This document shows, one piece after another, positions 17,262-27,802 of a stretch of 64,000 bases of DNA. Both the position numbers and the translations under genes were made by a program. Source of the DNA: Streptomyces novaecaesareae (GTDB taxonomy: Bacteria > Actinomycetota > Actinomycetes > Streptomycetales > Streptomycetaceae); assembly GCF_000716875.1 (NCBI RefSeq), contig NZ_JNWQ01000016.1, positions 26,439 through 90,438 of the forward strand. Reading direction: 5' to 3'. The notes under the pieces were generated by a model. The model was not told where the DNA came from. It did no database searches and was given only the letters and a program-made list of their open reading frames with translations. The first letter of the stretch is position 1. The number at the start of each line of letters is the position of its first letter.

Positions 17262-18883
17262 CCGACCCGCGCTGGGAGGCTCGCGCGGACCTCGTGGTGG
17301 TGGGGACCGGCGTCGCCGGCCTCACCGCCGCCCTCACCGCCGTCGAACTCGGGCTGAGGGTCCTGGTGGTGACCAAGGGCAACCCCGGTGACGGCAACAC
17401 CCGCTACGCCCAGGGCGGCGTGGCCGTCGTGCTGCCCGCCGCGCACGAGCCCGGGGACACCGTCGGGCGGCACGCGCAGGACACCCACGCAGCCGGAGCC
17501 GGACTCTGCGAAGAGGACGCGGTCGAACAGATCATCACGTACGGCCCGGACGCCGTCGAGCGGCTGCGCCGCACCGGCGCCCGGTTCGACACCGGCGCCG
17601 ACGGCGCCCTGGCCCGCACCCGCGAGGGCGGCCACAGCGCCTTCCGCATCGTGCACGCCGGGGGCGACGCCACCGGCGCCGAGGTCGAGCGGGCCCTGCT
17701 CGCGGCAGCCCGCGACCGCCGCGTCACCGTGCTGACCGGACACACCGCCCTGGACGTGCTGCGCACGCCGGACGGAGCGGTGGCGGGCCTCGCGGTGCTG
17801 GACTCGGCCGCCGTGCCGGGCCTGATCGCCGCCCCGGCCGTACTGCTGGCCACCGGCGGCCTCGGACAGCTCTACCAGGCGACGTCCAACGCCGAGGGCG
17901 CCACCGGCGACGGACTCGCCCTGGCGCTGCGCGCGGGAGCGAGCCTGGCGGACCTCGAATTCGTCCAGTTCCACCCCACCGTGCTGTTCACCGGCCCCGG
18001 TGCACGCGGTCGCCGGCCGCTGGTCACCGAGGCCGTGCGGGGCGAGGGCGGCATCCTGGTGGACACCCGGGGAGAGCGGGTGATGGTCGGCGTGCACCCG
18101 CTCGCCGACCTCGCCCCGCGCGACGTGGTGTCCGCCGCCATCACCCGCCGCATGGCGCAGACGGGAAGCGACCACGTCCTGCTGGACGCCACCCACCTCG
18201 GGCCGGACGCCTTCCGGCGCCGCTTCCCGACCGTCCACGCCATGTGCGCCGCCGCCGGCATCGACCCGGCGCGCGAGCCCATACCGGTCGCACCTGCGGC
18301 CCACTTCGCCTGCGGCGGAGTCGTGGCGACCGTCGACGGCCGCACCGAGGTGCGCGGGCTGTACGCGGCCGGCGAGGTCGCGCGCACCGGACTGCACGGA
18401 GCCAACCGGCTCGCCTCCAACAGCCTGCTGGAAGGGCTCGTGGTGGGGGAGCGGGCGGCGCGGGCGGTCGCGGCCGACCTCCGCGACCTCACCCCGCCGG
18501 CCCCGGACGCGGCCGGGTGGCCGGACGGCCCGGCAACCGCGGCCGCGGCCGACCGGTCGGTTCTGCAACGGGCGATGAGCCGCCACGCGGGCATCGGCCG
18601 CACCGCGGCCGGCCTGGCGGAAGCCGCCGACACCGTCGCCGCCGTCGCCCACCGACGCCCGCTCGACTCGGCCCCGGCGGTCGAGGACGCGGCGCTCACC
18701 CTGGTGGCCGAAGCCCTCCTCGGGGTCGCGGCCGAGCGCCGCGAGACGCGTGGCTGCCACGTGCGCACCGACTTCCCCGGCACCGACGACATCGCCTGGG
18801 GCCGTTCGACGACCGTGCGGCTGGACCCGGCCACCGGACGACCGGCCATCCACCATCCCGTTCCCGTGGGAGGAGCAGCATGA
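17258..18883 (+). CDS. nadB: L-aspartate oxidase
   Basis: A 541-residue FAD enzyme oxidising L-aspartate to iminoaspartate for NadA. It has the dinucleotide fold [14 protein letters not shown], the active-site region [20 protein letters not shown] and the C-terminal [18 protein letters not shown]. The ATG overlaps the nadA stop (ATGA). Length is normal for the family. Placement inside the biosynthetic operon indicates supply of the pyridine building block. Confidence 0.95.
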   Translation: MTDPRWEARADLVVVGTGVAGLTAALTAVELGLRVLVVTKGNPGDGNTRYAQGGVAVVLPAAHEPGDTVGRHAQDTHAAGAGLCEEDAVEQIITYGPDAVERLRRTGARFDTGADGALARTREGGHSAFRIVHAGGDATGAEVERALLAAARDRRVTVLTGHTALDVLRTPDGAVAGLAVLDSAAVPGLIAAPAVLLATGGLGQLYQATSNAEGATGDGLALALRAGASLADLEFVQFHPTVLFTGPGARGRRPLVTEAVRGEGGILVDTRGERVMVGVHPLADLAPRDVVSAAITRRMAQTGSDHVLLDATHLGPDAFRRRFPTVHAMCAAAGIDPAREPIPVAPAAHFACGGVVATVDGRTEVRGLYAAGEVARTGLHGANRLASNSLLEGLVVGERAARAVAADLRDLTPPAPDAAGWPDGPATAAAADRSVLQRAMSRHAGIGRTAAGLAEAADTVAAVAHRRPLDSAPAVEDAALTLVAEALLGVAAERRETRGCHVRTDFPGTDDIAWGRSTTVRLDPATGRPAIHHPVPVGGAA

Positions 18884-19806
18884 TCGCCGAGGCCTGGTCG
18901 CCGGCGACCGACGAGCGCCTGCGCGCCGCCGGCATCGACGCCGAGGACGCCCGTCGCGTGGTCGTCACCGCGCTGGAGGAGGACCTCCGCTACGGCGCCG
19001 ACGTCACCAGCGACGCCACCGTGCCCGCCGACGCCGTCACCGAGGCGGTGGTCGCCTCCCGTCAGCCGGGGGTGCTGGCCGGCCTGCCGGTGGCGCTGGC
19101 CGTGCTCGACCTCGTCACCGGCGGACGGTTCGAGGTCGCCGAGTGCCGCGCGGACGGCGACCGGCTCGGCCCCGGTGACGTGGCGCTGCGCGTCACCGCC
19201 GCCACCCGCGAACTGCTCGTCGCCGAGCGCACCATGCTCAACCTCCTGTGCCACCTCTCCGGCGTGGCCACCCTCACGGCCCGGTGGAACGACGCGCTGG
19301 CGGGCACGCACTGCAAGGTCCGCGACAGCCGCAAGACCCTGCCGGGCCTGCGCCTGCTGGAGAAGTACGCGGTGCGCCGCGGCGGCGGGCAGAACCACCG
19401 CCTCGGCCTCGGCGACGCGATCCTCATCAAGGACAACCACATCGTCGCCGGCGGATCGGCGGGCGCCGCGCTGCAGGCCGCCCGCGCCCACACCCCCGGC
19501 CTGCCCTGCGAGGTCGAGGTGACCACCCTCGCGGAGCTCGACGAGGTCCTGGCCCTCGGGGCCGACGAGGTGATGCTGGACAACTTCACCGTCGAGCAGT
19601 GCGTCGAGGCGGTCCGCCGCCGCGACGCCGCGCGGACCCGTACCCGCCTGGAGGCCTCGGGCGGCCTGACCCTCGACGTCGCCGCCGCGTACGCCCGCAC
19701 CGGCGTCGACCTGCTCGCCGTCGGTGCGCTGACCCACTCGGCGCCCGCCCTGGACCTGGGGCTGGACTTCGCCCCCCGCACCGAAGGAGACGTACGGCAG
19801 CGATGA
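18880..19806 (+). CDS. nadC: Nicotinate-nucleotide pyrophosphorylase (quinolinate phosphoribosyltransferase)
   Basis: A 308-residue enzyme converting quinolinate and PRPP to nicotinate mononucleotide, CO2 and PPi. Signature residues: EEDLRYGADVTS, RDSRKTLPGLR, KYAVRRGGGQNHR, IKDNHI and EVEVTTLAELDE. Its start overlaps nadB and its stop overlaps the PKS (both ATGA), so NAD-precursor synthesis and polyketide synthesis are translationally coupled. The product, NaMN, needs a hydrolase to yield nicotinate; the LOG-family gene at 12626 is the candidate. Confidence 0.95.
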   Translation: MIAEAWSPATDERLRAAGIDAEDARRVVVTALEEDLRYGADVTSDATVPADAVTEAVVASRQPGVLAGLPVALAVLDLVTGGRFEVAECRADGDRLGPGDVALRVTAATRELLVAERTMLNLLCHLSGVATLTARWNDALAGTHCKVRDSRKTLPGLRLLEKYAVRRGGGQNHRLGLGDAILIKDNHIVAGGSAGAALQAARAHTPGLPCEVEVTTLAELDEVLALGADEVMLDNFTVEQCVEAVRRRDAARTRTRLEASGGLTLDVAAAYARTGVDLLAVGALTHSAPALDLGLDFAPRTEGDVRQR

Positions 19807-22800
19807 GCCAACGTGAGACGGCCACCGCCGACGCCGCCGACCGCACCACCGACCTCACCGACAACCGCATCGCGGTGGTCGGCATCGGCTGCCGGTTCCC
19901 CGGCGCCGACGGACCAGGGGCGTTCTGGCGCAACCTGCGGGACGGCACCGAGAGCGTCACGTTCTTCGACGACGGGCAGCTGGCGGCCGCGGGCGTGCCG
20001 GAGGAACTGCGCGCCGACCCCGACTTCGTCCCGGCCCAGGCCGTGCTGGACGACGAGTTCGGCTTCGACGCGGGCTTCTTCGGCATCAGCCCCCGTGAGG
20101 CGGACATCATGGATCCGCAGCACCGGCTGATGCTGACGTGCGCCTGGGAGGCCCTGGAGGACAGCGGACGCCGTCCCGACCGGCTCGGCGGCAAGGTCGG
20201 CGTCTTCGCCGGCGGCTACCGCAGCGACTACCTCCGGCACGTGCGCACCGACGGGGACACGGCCGCGGAGTTCGCCCGCGACGTCGCCAACGACAGCGAC
20301 TACCTGGCCACCCGCGTCTCGTACAAGCTCAACCTGACCGGCCCCTCGGTGACCGTGCAGACCGCCTGCTCCACCTCGCTGGTCGCGGTGCACCTCGCCT
20401 GCCAGAGCCTGCTCCTGGGCGAGTCCGACACCGCGCTGGCCGGCGGTGCCACCGTCCGCTCGGGCCACCAGCGGGGATACGTGTACCAGCGCGGCGGCAT
20501 CCTCTCCTCCGACGGGCACTGCCGCGCCTTCGACGCCGCCGCCGAGGGCACCGTCATCGGCGACGGCGTGGGCGTCGTCGTGCTGCGCCGACTGGCCGAC
20601 GCGATCGCCGACGGCGACCCGATCCGGGCCGTGATCCTCGGCTCCGCCGTCGGCAACGACGGCGCCGACCGGGTCGGCTTCACCGCCCCCGGCGTGCAGG
20701 GCCAGTCCGAGGTCGTCCGGACCGCCCTGGAACGCGCCGGCGTCCACCCCCACACCATCGGCTACATCGAGACGCACGGCAGCGGCACGCCGCTCGGCGA
20801 CCGCATCGAGGTCGACGCGCTCGACCGCGCCTTCCGCGCCGCCGGGTGGCGCGAGGGCGGCTGCGCCCTCGGCTCCGTCAAGACGAACATCGGGCACACG
20901 CACGCCGCCGCCGGCATCGCCGGTCTGATCAAGACGGTCCTCTCGCTCCAGCACCGGATGCTGCCGCCGACCCTCCACTTCGAGCGGCCCAACCCGCGCA
21001 TCCGCTTCGCCCGCACCCCGTTCCGGGTCAACCACGAGCTCACCGCGTGGACGGCCGAATCCGGCCCGCTGCGCGCCGGGGTGAGCTCCTTCGGCCTGGG
21101 CGGCACGGGCGCGCACGTCGTCCTGGAGCAGGCGCCCGAGCCGGCCCGCGCCGAGGAGGACGAGACCCGTGGCCGCTGGCACCTGCTGCCGGTGTCCGCC
21201 CACACCCCGGAGGGCGCGGAGCAGGCCGCCGAGCGGCTGGCCGCACACCTCGCCGACCGTCCCGGACTGCGGCTCGCCGACGTCGCCCGGACGCTCCAGC
21301 ACGGCCGGAGCCACTTCCCGCACCGGCGGATCGTGGTCGCCCGCGACCTGGACGGGGCCGTCGCCGCGCTGCGCGGCGCGTCCGCCGACGCCCTCTTCGC
21401 CGGCCAGGCGGCGCACGACGCTCCGCCGGTCGCCTTCCTGCTGACCGGTCTGGGCGACCAGTACCCGCAGATGGGGCGTCAGCTCTACGAGACCGAACCG
21501 GTCTTCCGCGCCGAGGTGGACCGCTGCGCGGCCCTGCTGAAGGAGCGCTCCGGCATCGATCTGCCGGCCGCGCTCTACCCCGGGCCCGCCCCCGCGGACG
21601 AGCCGGGGCAGGGGACCGACCTGCGCAGGCTGCTCGGCCGCGGGACGGACCCGGCCGAGGGGCTGAGCCGGACCGAGCAGGCCCAGCCGGCCCTGTTCGT
21701 CGTGGAGTACGCGCTGGCCAGGCTGCTGGAGCACTGGGGGGTCCGGCCGGACGCCCTCATCGGCTACAGCCTGGGCGAGTACGTGGCGGCCTGCCTGTCG
21801 GGCGTGCTCACCCTGGAGGACGCGCTGACGCTGGTGGCCGCGCGGGCCGAGCTGATCGGCCGACTCGCGCCCGGAGCGATGCTCGCGGTGCCGCTGCCCG
21901 AGTCGCGGGTCCGCCCGCTGCTCGGCGACCGGCTCTCCCTGGCCGCGGTCAACGGGCCGGACCTGTGCGTGCTGTCCGGCGAGCCGGACGCCATCGCCGC
22001 CGTCGAGGCCGACCTGGCGGCCGAGGGCGTGGCCACCCGCCGGCTGAACGCCTCGCGCGCCTTCCACTCCGTCATGATGGAGCCGGTCGTCGAGGAGTTC
22101 ACCGAGCTGGTCGCCGGCTTCGTGCTCAAGCCGCCGTCCATCCCGTACCTGTCCAACGTGACCGGTGACTGGATCACGGACGAGGAGGCCACCGACCCCG
22201 GCTACTGGGCGCGGCACCTGCGCGAGCCGGTCCGGTTCGCCGACGGCGTCCACAAGCTGTGGGCGGAGCCGGACCGGGTCCTCCTCGAAGTCGGCCCGGG
22301 CTCCACGCTGGGCGGCATCGCCCTGCGCAACCGCCCCGCCGAGGACACCGCGGCACAGCTGGTGCTCGCCACGCTGCCCCCGTCCTTCGACCGGCGGCCG
22401 GCGGCCGGGTTCCTGCGCGGCACGCTCGGCAAGCTCTGGCTCGCCGGCCTACCGGTGCAGTGGCCCGCCGTCGACGGCGGCCCGGCCAGGGTCGCCCTGC
22501 CCACAACCCCCTTCGACCTGCGCGAGCACCGCGTCACCCCCCGTTGGGAGACCGAGCAGGCTCCGCCGGCGGTTCCCGCCCTCGTCCGCAAGGAGAACCT
22601 CGCCGAGTGGTTCTCCGTACCGGGCTGGGAACCGCTGCCGCCCCTGCTCACCACGGGCGGCGCCGCCGACGAGCCCGCCGACTGGCTGGTGTTCCTCGAC
22701 GACCGGGCGGTCGGCGACCACGTCGCCGCACGGCTGACCGAGCGCGGACACCGGGTGGTGACGGTCCGACCCGGCGATGCGTGGCGGGAAACGGGCGACG

Positions 22801-25415
22801 GGCAGTACACCGTACGGCCCGACCGCGCCGAGGACTACGCCGCCCTGCTGCGCGAGCTCGACCGAGCCGCCGCACGGCCGCGGCACATCGTGCACTGCTG
22901 GACGGTGACCGACCCGCAGGACCGTCCCGACACCGCCGAGCTCCGGTGGCGCGCCTTCGACAGCCTGCTGTTCCTGGCACAGGCGCTCGGCGGGACGGGC
23001 GCCGGCGAGGAGGTGGCCGTCACGGTCGTCTCCAGCGACCTGCACCCGCTGCACGGCAGCGACTCGCAGCCGCTCAAGGCCCTGCTGCTGGGCCCCACCC
23101 AGGTCTGGCCGCGCGAAGCGGCGGGCGTCGCCTGCCGCAGCGTGGACATCAGCCTCACCGCCCCCGCGAGCCGCCGTGACGAGGCCCGGGCCCTGGACGC
23201 CCTCGTGGCCCAGCTGCACCAGCCGGTCACCGACACCCAGATCGCGCTGCGGGGCACCGGCCGCTGGCGGCGGGTGTTCCTGCCCGCCCCGGTCGACGGC
23301 ACGGAGCAGGACAACCCCCGGCTGCGCCGGGGCGGCACCTACCTGATCACCGGCGGTCTGGGCGGCATGGCCCTGGAGCTGGCCGGTCACCTGGCCCGCA
23401 CGGTCGGCGCCAACCTCGTGCTGGTCGGCCGCCACGGGCTGCCGCCACGCGAGGAGTGGGACGCCCCGGGCACCGGGGCCGACGCCGAGCTGGCCCGGCG
23501 GATCGAGCGGGTGCGGCGGCTGGAGGAGCTCGGCGCCCGCGTCGAGGTCGTCCGCGCCGACATCACCGACGGCCCCGCCGTGGCGGCCGCGATGCGCCGG
23601 GCCGTGGAGCGCTTCGGGGCCGTGCACGGCGTCGTGCACGCCGCGGGCGTGCCCGGCGGCGGCCTGATGCAGCTCAAGGACCCGGAGGCGGCCGCCGCGG
23701 TGCTGGCGCCGAAGGTGGACGGCACGCTCGCGCTGCTGGAGGCCTGCCGCGAGGTCGCGGCGGACCTGGACTTCGTCGTCCTGTGCTCCTCCCTGCTGGC
23801 CGTCACCGGCGGGCTCGGGCAGGTGGACTACTGCGCGGCCAACGCCTTCCTGGACGCCGTGGCCCACCACCACGACGCCCTCGGCGACCTGCCGGTCACG
23901 GCGGTCGACTGGGACGCCTGGCGCGAGGTCGGCATGGCCGAGCGCACCGTCGGCGGGGCCGCCGCGGCGAACGCCGGGACCACCGGGACCGCCGGCTCGC
24001 AGACCGGCCATCCGCTGCTCCAGCGGCGCCTCACCGCCACCGAGCGGCACACGGTCTACGCAGCCGACTTCAGCGCCGACCGCAGCTGGCTCGTCGACGA
24101 GCACCGGATGCTGGGCCACCCGGTCGTCCCCGGAACCGGCCACCTGGAACTCGTCCGGGCGGCGGTGGCCGAGCACTCCGGCAAGGAGCTGCGGGAGCTG
24201 TCGGACATCACCTTCTTCTCCCCGATCGTGGTCGACGAGGACCGGCCCCGCGAGGTCAGGGTGGTGCTCGACTGCACCGGCGACGACTACGCGTTCTCGG
24301 TGGTCAGCCGGTACGACGGCAAGGCCGCGTGGCTCCTCAACTCCACCGGCAGGGCGACCGCCGGCGACCGGCAGGCCCGGCCGGACGGCGCCTCCCCGGA
24401 CGCCGCGGCCCCGGACGTCGCGGCCCTGACCGGGCCGGGCGGCCTGCGCCCGGTGGAACACCCCGTGCACGAGGGCCCGATGGGCTTCGCGGGCCGCTCG
24501 CAGTGCCTGGAGCGGATGTACGCCGGCGACCGGGAGTACCTGGCCCTGCTGGCCCTGCCGGAACCGTACGCCCACGAGGTCCCGGAGCTGGCCCTCCACC
24601 CGTCCCTCATGGACCTCGCCACCGCCTTCGTCGGCGTGCACGCGGCGCAGGAGTTCCGCATCCCCATCTCCTACGGCCGGATCACCCAGTACGCCCCGCT
24701 CACCGCCCGCGTCTACAGCCACCACCGCTACGCCGTGGCCGACGACGCGGCACTGGAGACCCTCTCCGCCGACGTGACGATCACCGACGAGGACGGCCGC
24801 GTGCTGGTCGTCGTCGAGGGATTCGTCCTGAAGCGGACCGGCGACCTCACCGAACGGCTGGCGGGCCTGCGGCACGGCACGTCCGAGGAGGTCGTCGGAT
24901 ACCGCTTCGCCGAGGCGGAGCAGGAGCGCGAGGCACCGGGCGTCGCCTTCCTGCGGCAGCAGCTGGAGCAGGGCATCCTGCCGGGCGAGGGCGTGGCGGC
25001 CTTCGACCGGATCGTGGCGGCGGCCCCGGGCCCCCAGGTCGCCGTGTGCACCCAGGACCTGCACGCGGTCATGGCCCAGGTCACCGCCGAGGGCGCGCAG
25101 CCGCAGCAGGCCGCCGCAGGCGCTCCGGCCGGCCCCGCCCACCCCCGGCCGCACCTGATGACCCCGTACACCGCCCCGCGCGGGGACACCGAGAGCGCGC
25201 TGGCCGCGCTCTGGCAGGACCTGCTGGGCCTGGACCGGGTCGGAGCGCACGACAACTTCTTCGAGCTCGGCGGGCACTCCCTGCTGGGCATCCAGCTCGC
25301 GGCGCGGCTGCGCGCGGACCTGGGCGTCGAGGTGGCCGTCGGCAGCATCTTCAACGCGCTCACGGTCGCCGAGCTGGCCACGGTCGTGGACCGGCGGAAG
25401 GCGGAGGACCGGTGA
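19803..25415 (+). CDS. Type I PKS, KS-AT-KR-DH-ACP; proposed 3-(3-pyridyl)pyruvate synthase
   Basis: An 1870-residue single module. KS (about 18-440): Cys189 in TACSTS, His325 in ETHGSGT, His365 in KTNIGHT. AT (about 535-840): Ser656 in GYSLGEY. KR: structural part from about 945, NADPH motif LITGGLGGMALE near 1180, Tyr1343 in DYCAANAF. DH (about 1405-1690): His1434 in HRMLGHPVVP. ACP: Ser1826 in GGHSLLG. KR precedes DH, the reverse of the usual order. There is no loading domain or TE, and the next four genes make hydroxymalonyl-ACP. Extending nicotinyl-ACP1 with hydroxymalonate, followed by reduction and dehydration, would give 2-hydroxy-3-(3-pyridyl)acryloyl-ACP, the enol of pyridylpyruvate. 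Domain calls are firm; the product is inference. Confidence 0.9.
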   Translation: MSQRETATADAADRTTDLTDNRIAVVGIGCRFPGADGPGAFWRNLRDGTESVTFFDDGQLAAAGVPEELRADPDFVPAQAVLDDEFGFDAGFFGISPREADIMDPQHRLMLTCAWEALEDSGRRPDRLGGKVGVFAGGYRSDYLRHVRTDGDTAAEFARDVANDSDYLATRVSYKLNLTGPSVTVQTACSTSLVAVHLACQSLLLGESDTALAGGATVRSGHQRGYVYQRGGILSSDGHCRAFDAAAEGTVIGDGVGVVVLRRLADAIADGDPIRAVILGSAVGNDGADRVGFTAPGVQGQSEVVRTALERAGVHPHTIGYIETHGSGTPLGDRIEVDALDRAFRAAGWREGGCALGSVKTNIGHTHAAAGIAGLIKTVLSLQHRMLPPTLHFERPNPRIRFARTPFRVNHELTAWTAESGPLRAGVSSFGLGGTGAHVVLEQAPEPARAEEDETRGRWHLLPVSAHTPEGAEQAAERLAAHLADRPGLRLADVARTLQHGRSHFPHRRIVVARDLDGAVAALRGASADALFAGQAAHDAPPVAFLLTGLGDQYPQMGRQLYETEPVFRAEVDRCAALLKERSGIDLPAALYPGPAPADEPGQGTDLRRLLGRGTDPAEGLSRTEQAQPALFVVEYALARLLEHWGVRPDALIGYSLGEYVAACLSGVLTLEDALTLVAARAELIGRLAPGAMLAVPLPESRVRPLLGDRLSLAAVNGPDLCVLSGEPDAIAAVEADLAAEGVATRRLNASRAFHSVMMEPVVEEFTELVAGFVLKPPSIPYLSNVTGDWITDEEATDPGYWARHLREPVRFADGVHKLWAEPDRVLLEVGPGSTLGGIALRNRPAEDTAAQLVLATLPPSFDRRPAAGFLRGTLGKLWLAGLPVQWPAVDGGPARVALPTTPFDLREHRVTPRWETEQAPPAVPALVRKENLAEWFSVPGWEPLPPLLTTGGAADEPADWLVFLDDRAVGDHVAARLTERGHRVVTVRPGDAWRETGDGQYTVRPDRAEDYAALLRELDRAAARPRHIVHCWTVTDPQDRPDTAELRWRAFDSLLFLAQALGGTGAGEEVAVTVVSSDLHPLHGSDSQPLKALLLGPTQVWPREAAGVACRSVDISLTAPASRRDEARALDALVAQLHQPVTDTQIALRGTGRWRRVFLPAPVDGTEQDNPRLRRGGTYLITGGLGGMALELAGHLARTVGANLVLVGRHGLPPREEWDAPGTGADAELARRIERVRRLEELGARVEVVRADITDGPAVAAAMRRAVERFGAVHGVVHAAGVPGGGLMQLKDPEAAAAVLAPKVDGTLALLEACREVAADLDFVVLCSSLLAVTGGLGQVDYCAANAFLDAVAHHHDALGDLPVTAVDWDAWREVGMAERTVGGAAAANAGTTGTAGSQTGHPLLQRRLTATERHTVYAADFSADRSWLVDEHRMLGHPVVPGTGHLELVRAAVAEHSGKELRELSDITFFSPIVVDEDRPREVRVVLDCTGDDYAFSVVSRYDGKAAWLLNSTGRATAGDRQARPDGASPDAAAPDVAALTGPGGLRPVEHPVHEGPMGFAGRSQCLERMYAGDREYLALLALPEPYAHEVPELALHPSLMDLATAFVGVHAAQEFRIPISYGRITQYAPLTARVYSHHRYAVADDAALETLSADVTITDEDGRVLVVVEGFVLKRTGDLTERLAGLRHGTSEEVVGYRFAEAEQEREAPGVAFLRQQLEQGILPGEGVAAFDRIVAAAPGPQVAVCTQDLHAVMAQVTAEGAQPQQAAAGAPAGPAHPRPHLMTPYTAPRGDTESALAALWQDLLGLDRVGAHDNFFELGGHSLLGIQLAARLRADLGVEVAVGSIFNALTVAELATVVDRRKAEDR

Positions 25416-25477
25416 CGGCCGCCCGGCGGACGGCCGGCCCGGAGAGCGAACGGAACGACAACGGCATGGAGGAGAAC

Positions 25478-26350
25478 ATGGACGCGCTGCGTGCGGTGGG
25501 TGTGGCCGGCGCCGGAGTGATGGGCCGCGAGGTGGCGCTGGTGCTGTCCCAGCACGGACTTCGGGTCGTCCTCGTCGACGTCTCCGAGGAGGCGCTGGCG
25601 GGGGCCCGCAAGGCCATCGAGCAGAAGGTCCGCTTCCAGCGGCTGCTGGGCGCCGGCGGACCGGAGGTCCCGGTGGCCGAGGTGCTGGAGCGCATCACCT
25701 TCGCCACCGACTACAGCGGGTTCACCGAGGTGGACTTCGTCATCGAGAACGTCACCGAGGACTGGGAGACCAAGCGCGGGGTGTACGCGGAGATCGACCG
25801 GCTCTGCCCGGAGCACGCGGTCTTCGCGGTGAACACCTCCTGCATTCCGATCACCAGGGTCGGCGGCGCGGTGTCGCGCCCGGACCGCGTCGTCGGCACC
25901 CACTTCATGAACCCGGTCACGCAGAAGCCGGTCGTCGAGGTCATCCGGGGGCACCACACCTCCGAGGCGACCATCGACACCACGAAGCGGCTGCTCGCGG
26001 CGATGGGCAAGGAGGGCATCGTCGTCAACGACGCGCCCGGCTTCGTGTCCAACCGCGTCCTCATGCTGACCGTCAACGAGGCGGTCTTCCTCCTCCAGGA
26101 CGGCGTCAGCACCGTCGAGGACGTCGACCGGATCTTCAAGACCTGCTTCGGCCACACGATGGGGCCGCTGGAGACGGCCGACCTCATCGGACTGGACACG
26201 ATCCTGCTCTCGATCGAGGGCCTGTACGAGAGCTTCGCCGACAGCAAGTACCGGCCCTGCCCGCTGCTCCGACGGATGGTCCACGCCGGTCTGCACGGCC
26301 GCAAGAGCGGACGCGGCTTCTACGACTACGGCGGGCAGCCCGCCGCCTGA
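25478..26350 (+). CDS. 3-hydroxyacyl-CoA dehydrogenase-like enzyme of hydroxymalonyl-ACP formation (FkbK/ZmaG type)
   Basis: A 290-residue NAD-dependent dehydrogenase with GVAGAGVMGREVAL at the N-terminus, GTHFMNPV, NDAPGFVSNRV and a C-terminal GRKSGRGFYDY. In extender-unit operons this protein oxidises glyceryl-ACP at C3. The start is ATG 25478, with GGAGGAG immediately upstream; a GTG overlapping the PKS stop at 25412 would add 22 residues. It is followed by the dedicated ACP, acyl-CoA dehydrogenase and FkbH-like genes. Confidence 0.9.
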   Translation: MDALRAVGVAGAGVMGREVALVLSQHGLRVVLVDVSEEALAGARKAIEQKVRFQRLLGAGGPEVPVAEVLERITFATDYSGFTEVDFVIENVTEDWETKRGVYAEIDRLCPEHAVFAVNTSCIPITRVGGAVSRPDRVVGTHFMNPVTQKPVVEVIRGHHTSEATIDTTKRLLAAMGKEGIVVNDAPGFVSNRVLMLTVNEAVFLLQDGVSTVEDVDRIFKTCFGHTMGPLETADLIGLDTILLSIEGLYESFADSKYRPCPLLRRMVHAGLHGRKSGRGFYDYGGQPAA

Positions 26351-26394
26351 CGCCGCCACGCCCCCACCCCGCACACCTTCACAGAGAGGTCTCG

Positions 26395-26646
26395 ATGGAC
26401 GCCATCAAGTCCGCCACCAGGGAATTCATCGGCAAGTACGTCCGCAACCGCGAACTCGCCGACAGCGACGACCTGTTCGCCTCCGGCTTCGTCAACTCGC
26501 TCTTCGTCATGCAGCTGGTGATGTTCGTGGAGAGCGAGCTGGCGACCCCGGTCGCCGACGAGGACCTCCAGATGGACAACTTCCGCAGCGTGGACGCCGT
26601 GGCCGCCTTCGTGGCGCGCAAGGCCGCGGCCACGCCCGCCGCCTGA
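26395..26646 (+). CDS. Acyl carrier protein for the hydroxymalonyl extender unit (FkbJ type)
   Basis: An 83-residue ACP. The phosphopantetheine serine lies in GFVNSLFVMQL (residue 39), with Asn in place of the usual Asp, a substitution tolerated in this subfamily. AGAGAGG precedes the ATG. It carries glyceryl, then hydroxymalonyl, and should be recognised directly by the PKS acyltransferase domain. Confidence 0.92.
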   Translation: MDAIKSATREFIGKYVRNRELADSDDLFASGFVNSLFVMQLVMFVESELATPVADEDLQMDNFRSVDAVAAFVARKAAATPAA

Positions 26647-26665
26647 CGACCACGGGGGACGCACG

Positions 26666-27802
26666 ATGCAGTTGACGGCGCGGCAGGAGAGCCTGCTCGC
26701 GGAAGCCCGGTCCTACGTGGCGCAGGAGATCGCCCCGTACGCCGGCGCATGGGACGAGAACCAGGCCGTGCCCGAATCGGCCGTCGCCGGCTTCGCCGCA
26801 CGCGGCCACCTCGGCGCACTGGTGCCCCGGGAGTACGGCGGCGCCGGGCTCGACGCGGTCTCCTTCGGACTGCTGAACGAGGCGGTCGGCTACGGCTGTT
26901 CGTCGATGCGCAGTCTGCTGACCGTGCACAGCATGGTGGTGCACGCGGTCACCCGCTGGGGCAGCGAGCAGCAGCGCGCCCACTGGCTGCCCCGCCTCGC
27001 CGGCGGCGGGAGCATCGGCGCCTTCGCCCTCTCGGAGTCCGAGGCCGGCAGTGACGCCGGGCGGCTGCGCACCACGGCGCAGCGCCTGCCGGAGGGCGGC
27101 TACACCCTCACCGGCGGCAAGATGTGGACCACCTTCGGGCAGCGGGCGGACGTCTACCTGGTGTTCGCCCGGCTGGACGGCCAGATCACCGCGTTCCTCG
27201 TCGAACGCGGCGCACCCGGGCTGGAGGTCGTGCCCGTCACCGGCATGCTCGGCACCCGCGCCTCCCTCCTGGCCGAACTCCGGCTGGACGACTGCCGGGT
27301 GCCGGCCGACGCCCTCGTGGGGCGGCCCGGCTTCGGCCTGTCGGCGGTGGCCACCAGCGCGCTGGACATCGGCCGCTACAGCGTGGCGTGGGGGTGCGTC
27401 GGCCTGCTCGCCGCGTGCGCCGACGCCTCCGTCGCGCACGCGGACGAGCGCGTCCAGTTCGGCAGGCCGCTGGGCGAGCACCAGCTGGTGCGCCGCATGA
27501 TCGCCGACATGGTCACCGACACGACCGCGGCCAGGCTGCTGTGCCTGCGGGCGGGGCAGCTGAAGGACGCCGGGGACCCGGCGACCGTGGACGCGACCTG
27601 GACGGCCAAGTACTTCGCCTCCGTCAAGGCGTTCCGCGCGGCGGCGGACACCGTACAGATCTTCGGGGCCGCGGGCTGCGCCGAGGGCCACCCGGCCCAG
27701 CGCATGCTCCGGGACGCGAAGATCATGGAGATCATCGAGGGCAGCACCCAGGTGCAGCAGGACTACCTGGCGCAGGCGGCCCTTCGGGAGCGTGCCGTAT
27801 GA
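26666..27802 (+). CDS. Acyl-CoA dehydrogenase-like enzyme of hydroxymalonyl-ACP formation (FkbI type)
   Basis: A 378-residue acyl-CoA dehydrogenase. It shows GAFALSESEAGSDAG, LTGGKMWTT, DERVQFGRPLGEHQ and the C-terminal EIIEGSTQVQQ. In methoxymalonyl/hydroxymalonyl operons this protein completes oxidation of the ACP-bound C3 unit. Its stop overlaps the FkbH-like start (ATGA). No O-methyltransferase (FkbG) is present nearby, so the extender unit should stay unmethylated. Confidence 0.92.
   Translation: MQLTARQESLLAEARSYVAQEIAPYAGAWDENQAVPESAVAGFAARGHLGALVPREYGGAGLDAVSFGLLNEAVGYGCSSMRSLLTVHSMVVHAVTRWGSEQQRAHWLPRLAGGGSIGAFALSESEAGSDAGRLRTTAQRLPEGGYTLTGGKMWTTFGQRADVYLVFARLDGQITAFLVERGAPGLEVVPVTGMLGTRASLLAELRLDDCRVPADALVGRPGFGLSAVATSALDIGRYSVAWGCVGLLAACADASVAHADERVQFGRPLGEHQLVRRMIADMVTDTTAARLLCLRAGQLKDAGDPATVDATWTAKYFASVKAFRAAADTVQIFGAAGCAEGHPAQRMLRDAKIMEIIEGSTQVQQDYLAQAALRERAV

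Noticed and set aside
16215..19806. nadABC as ordinary housekeeping NAD synthesis
   Set aside because: Not excluded outright, but ATGA coupling to the PKS and a SARP-type promoter shared with the NRPS operon argue for a cluster role.
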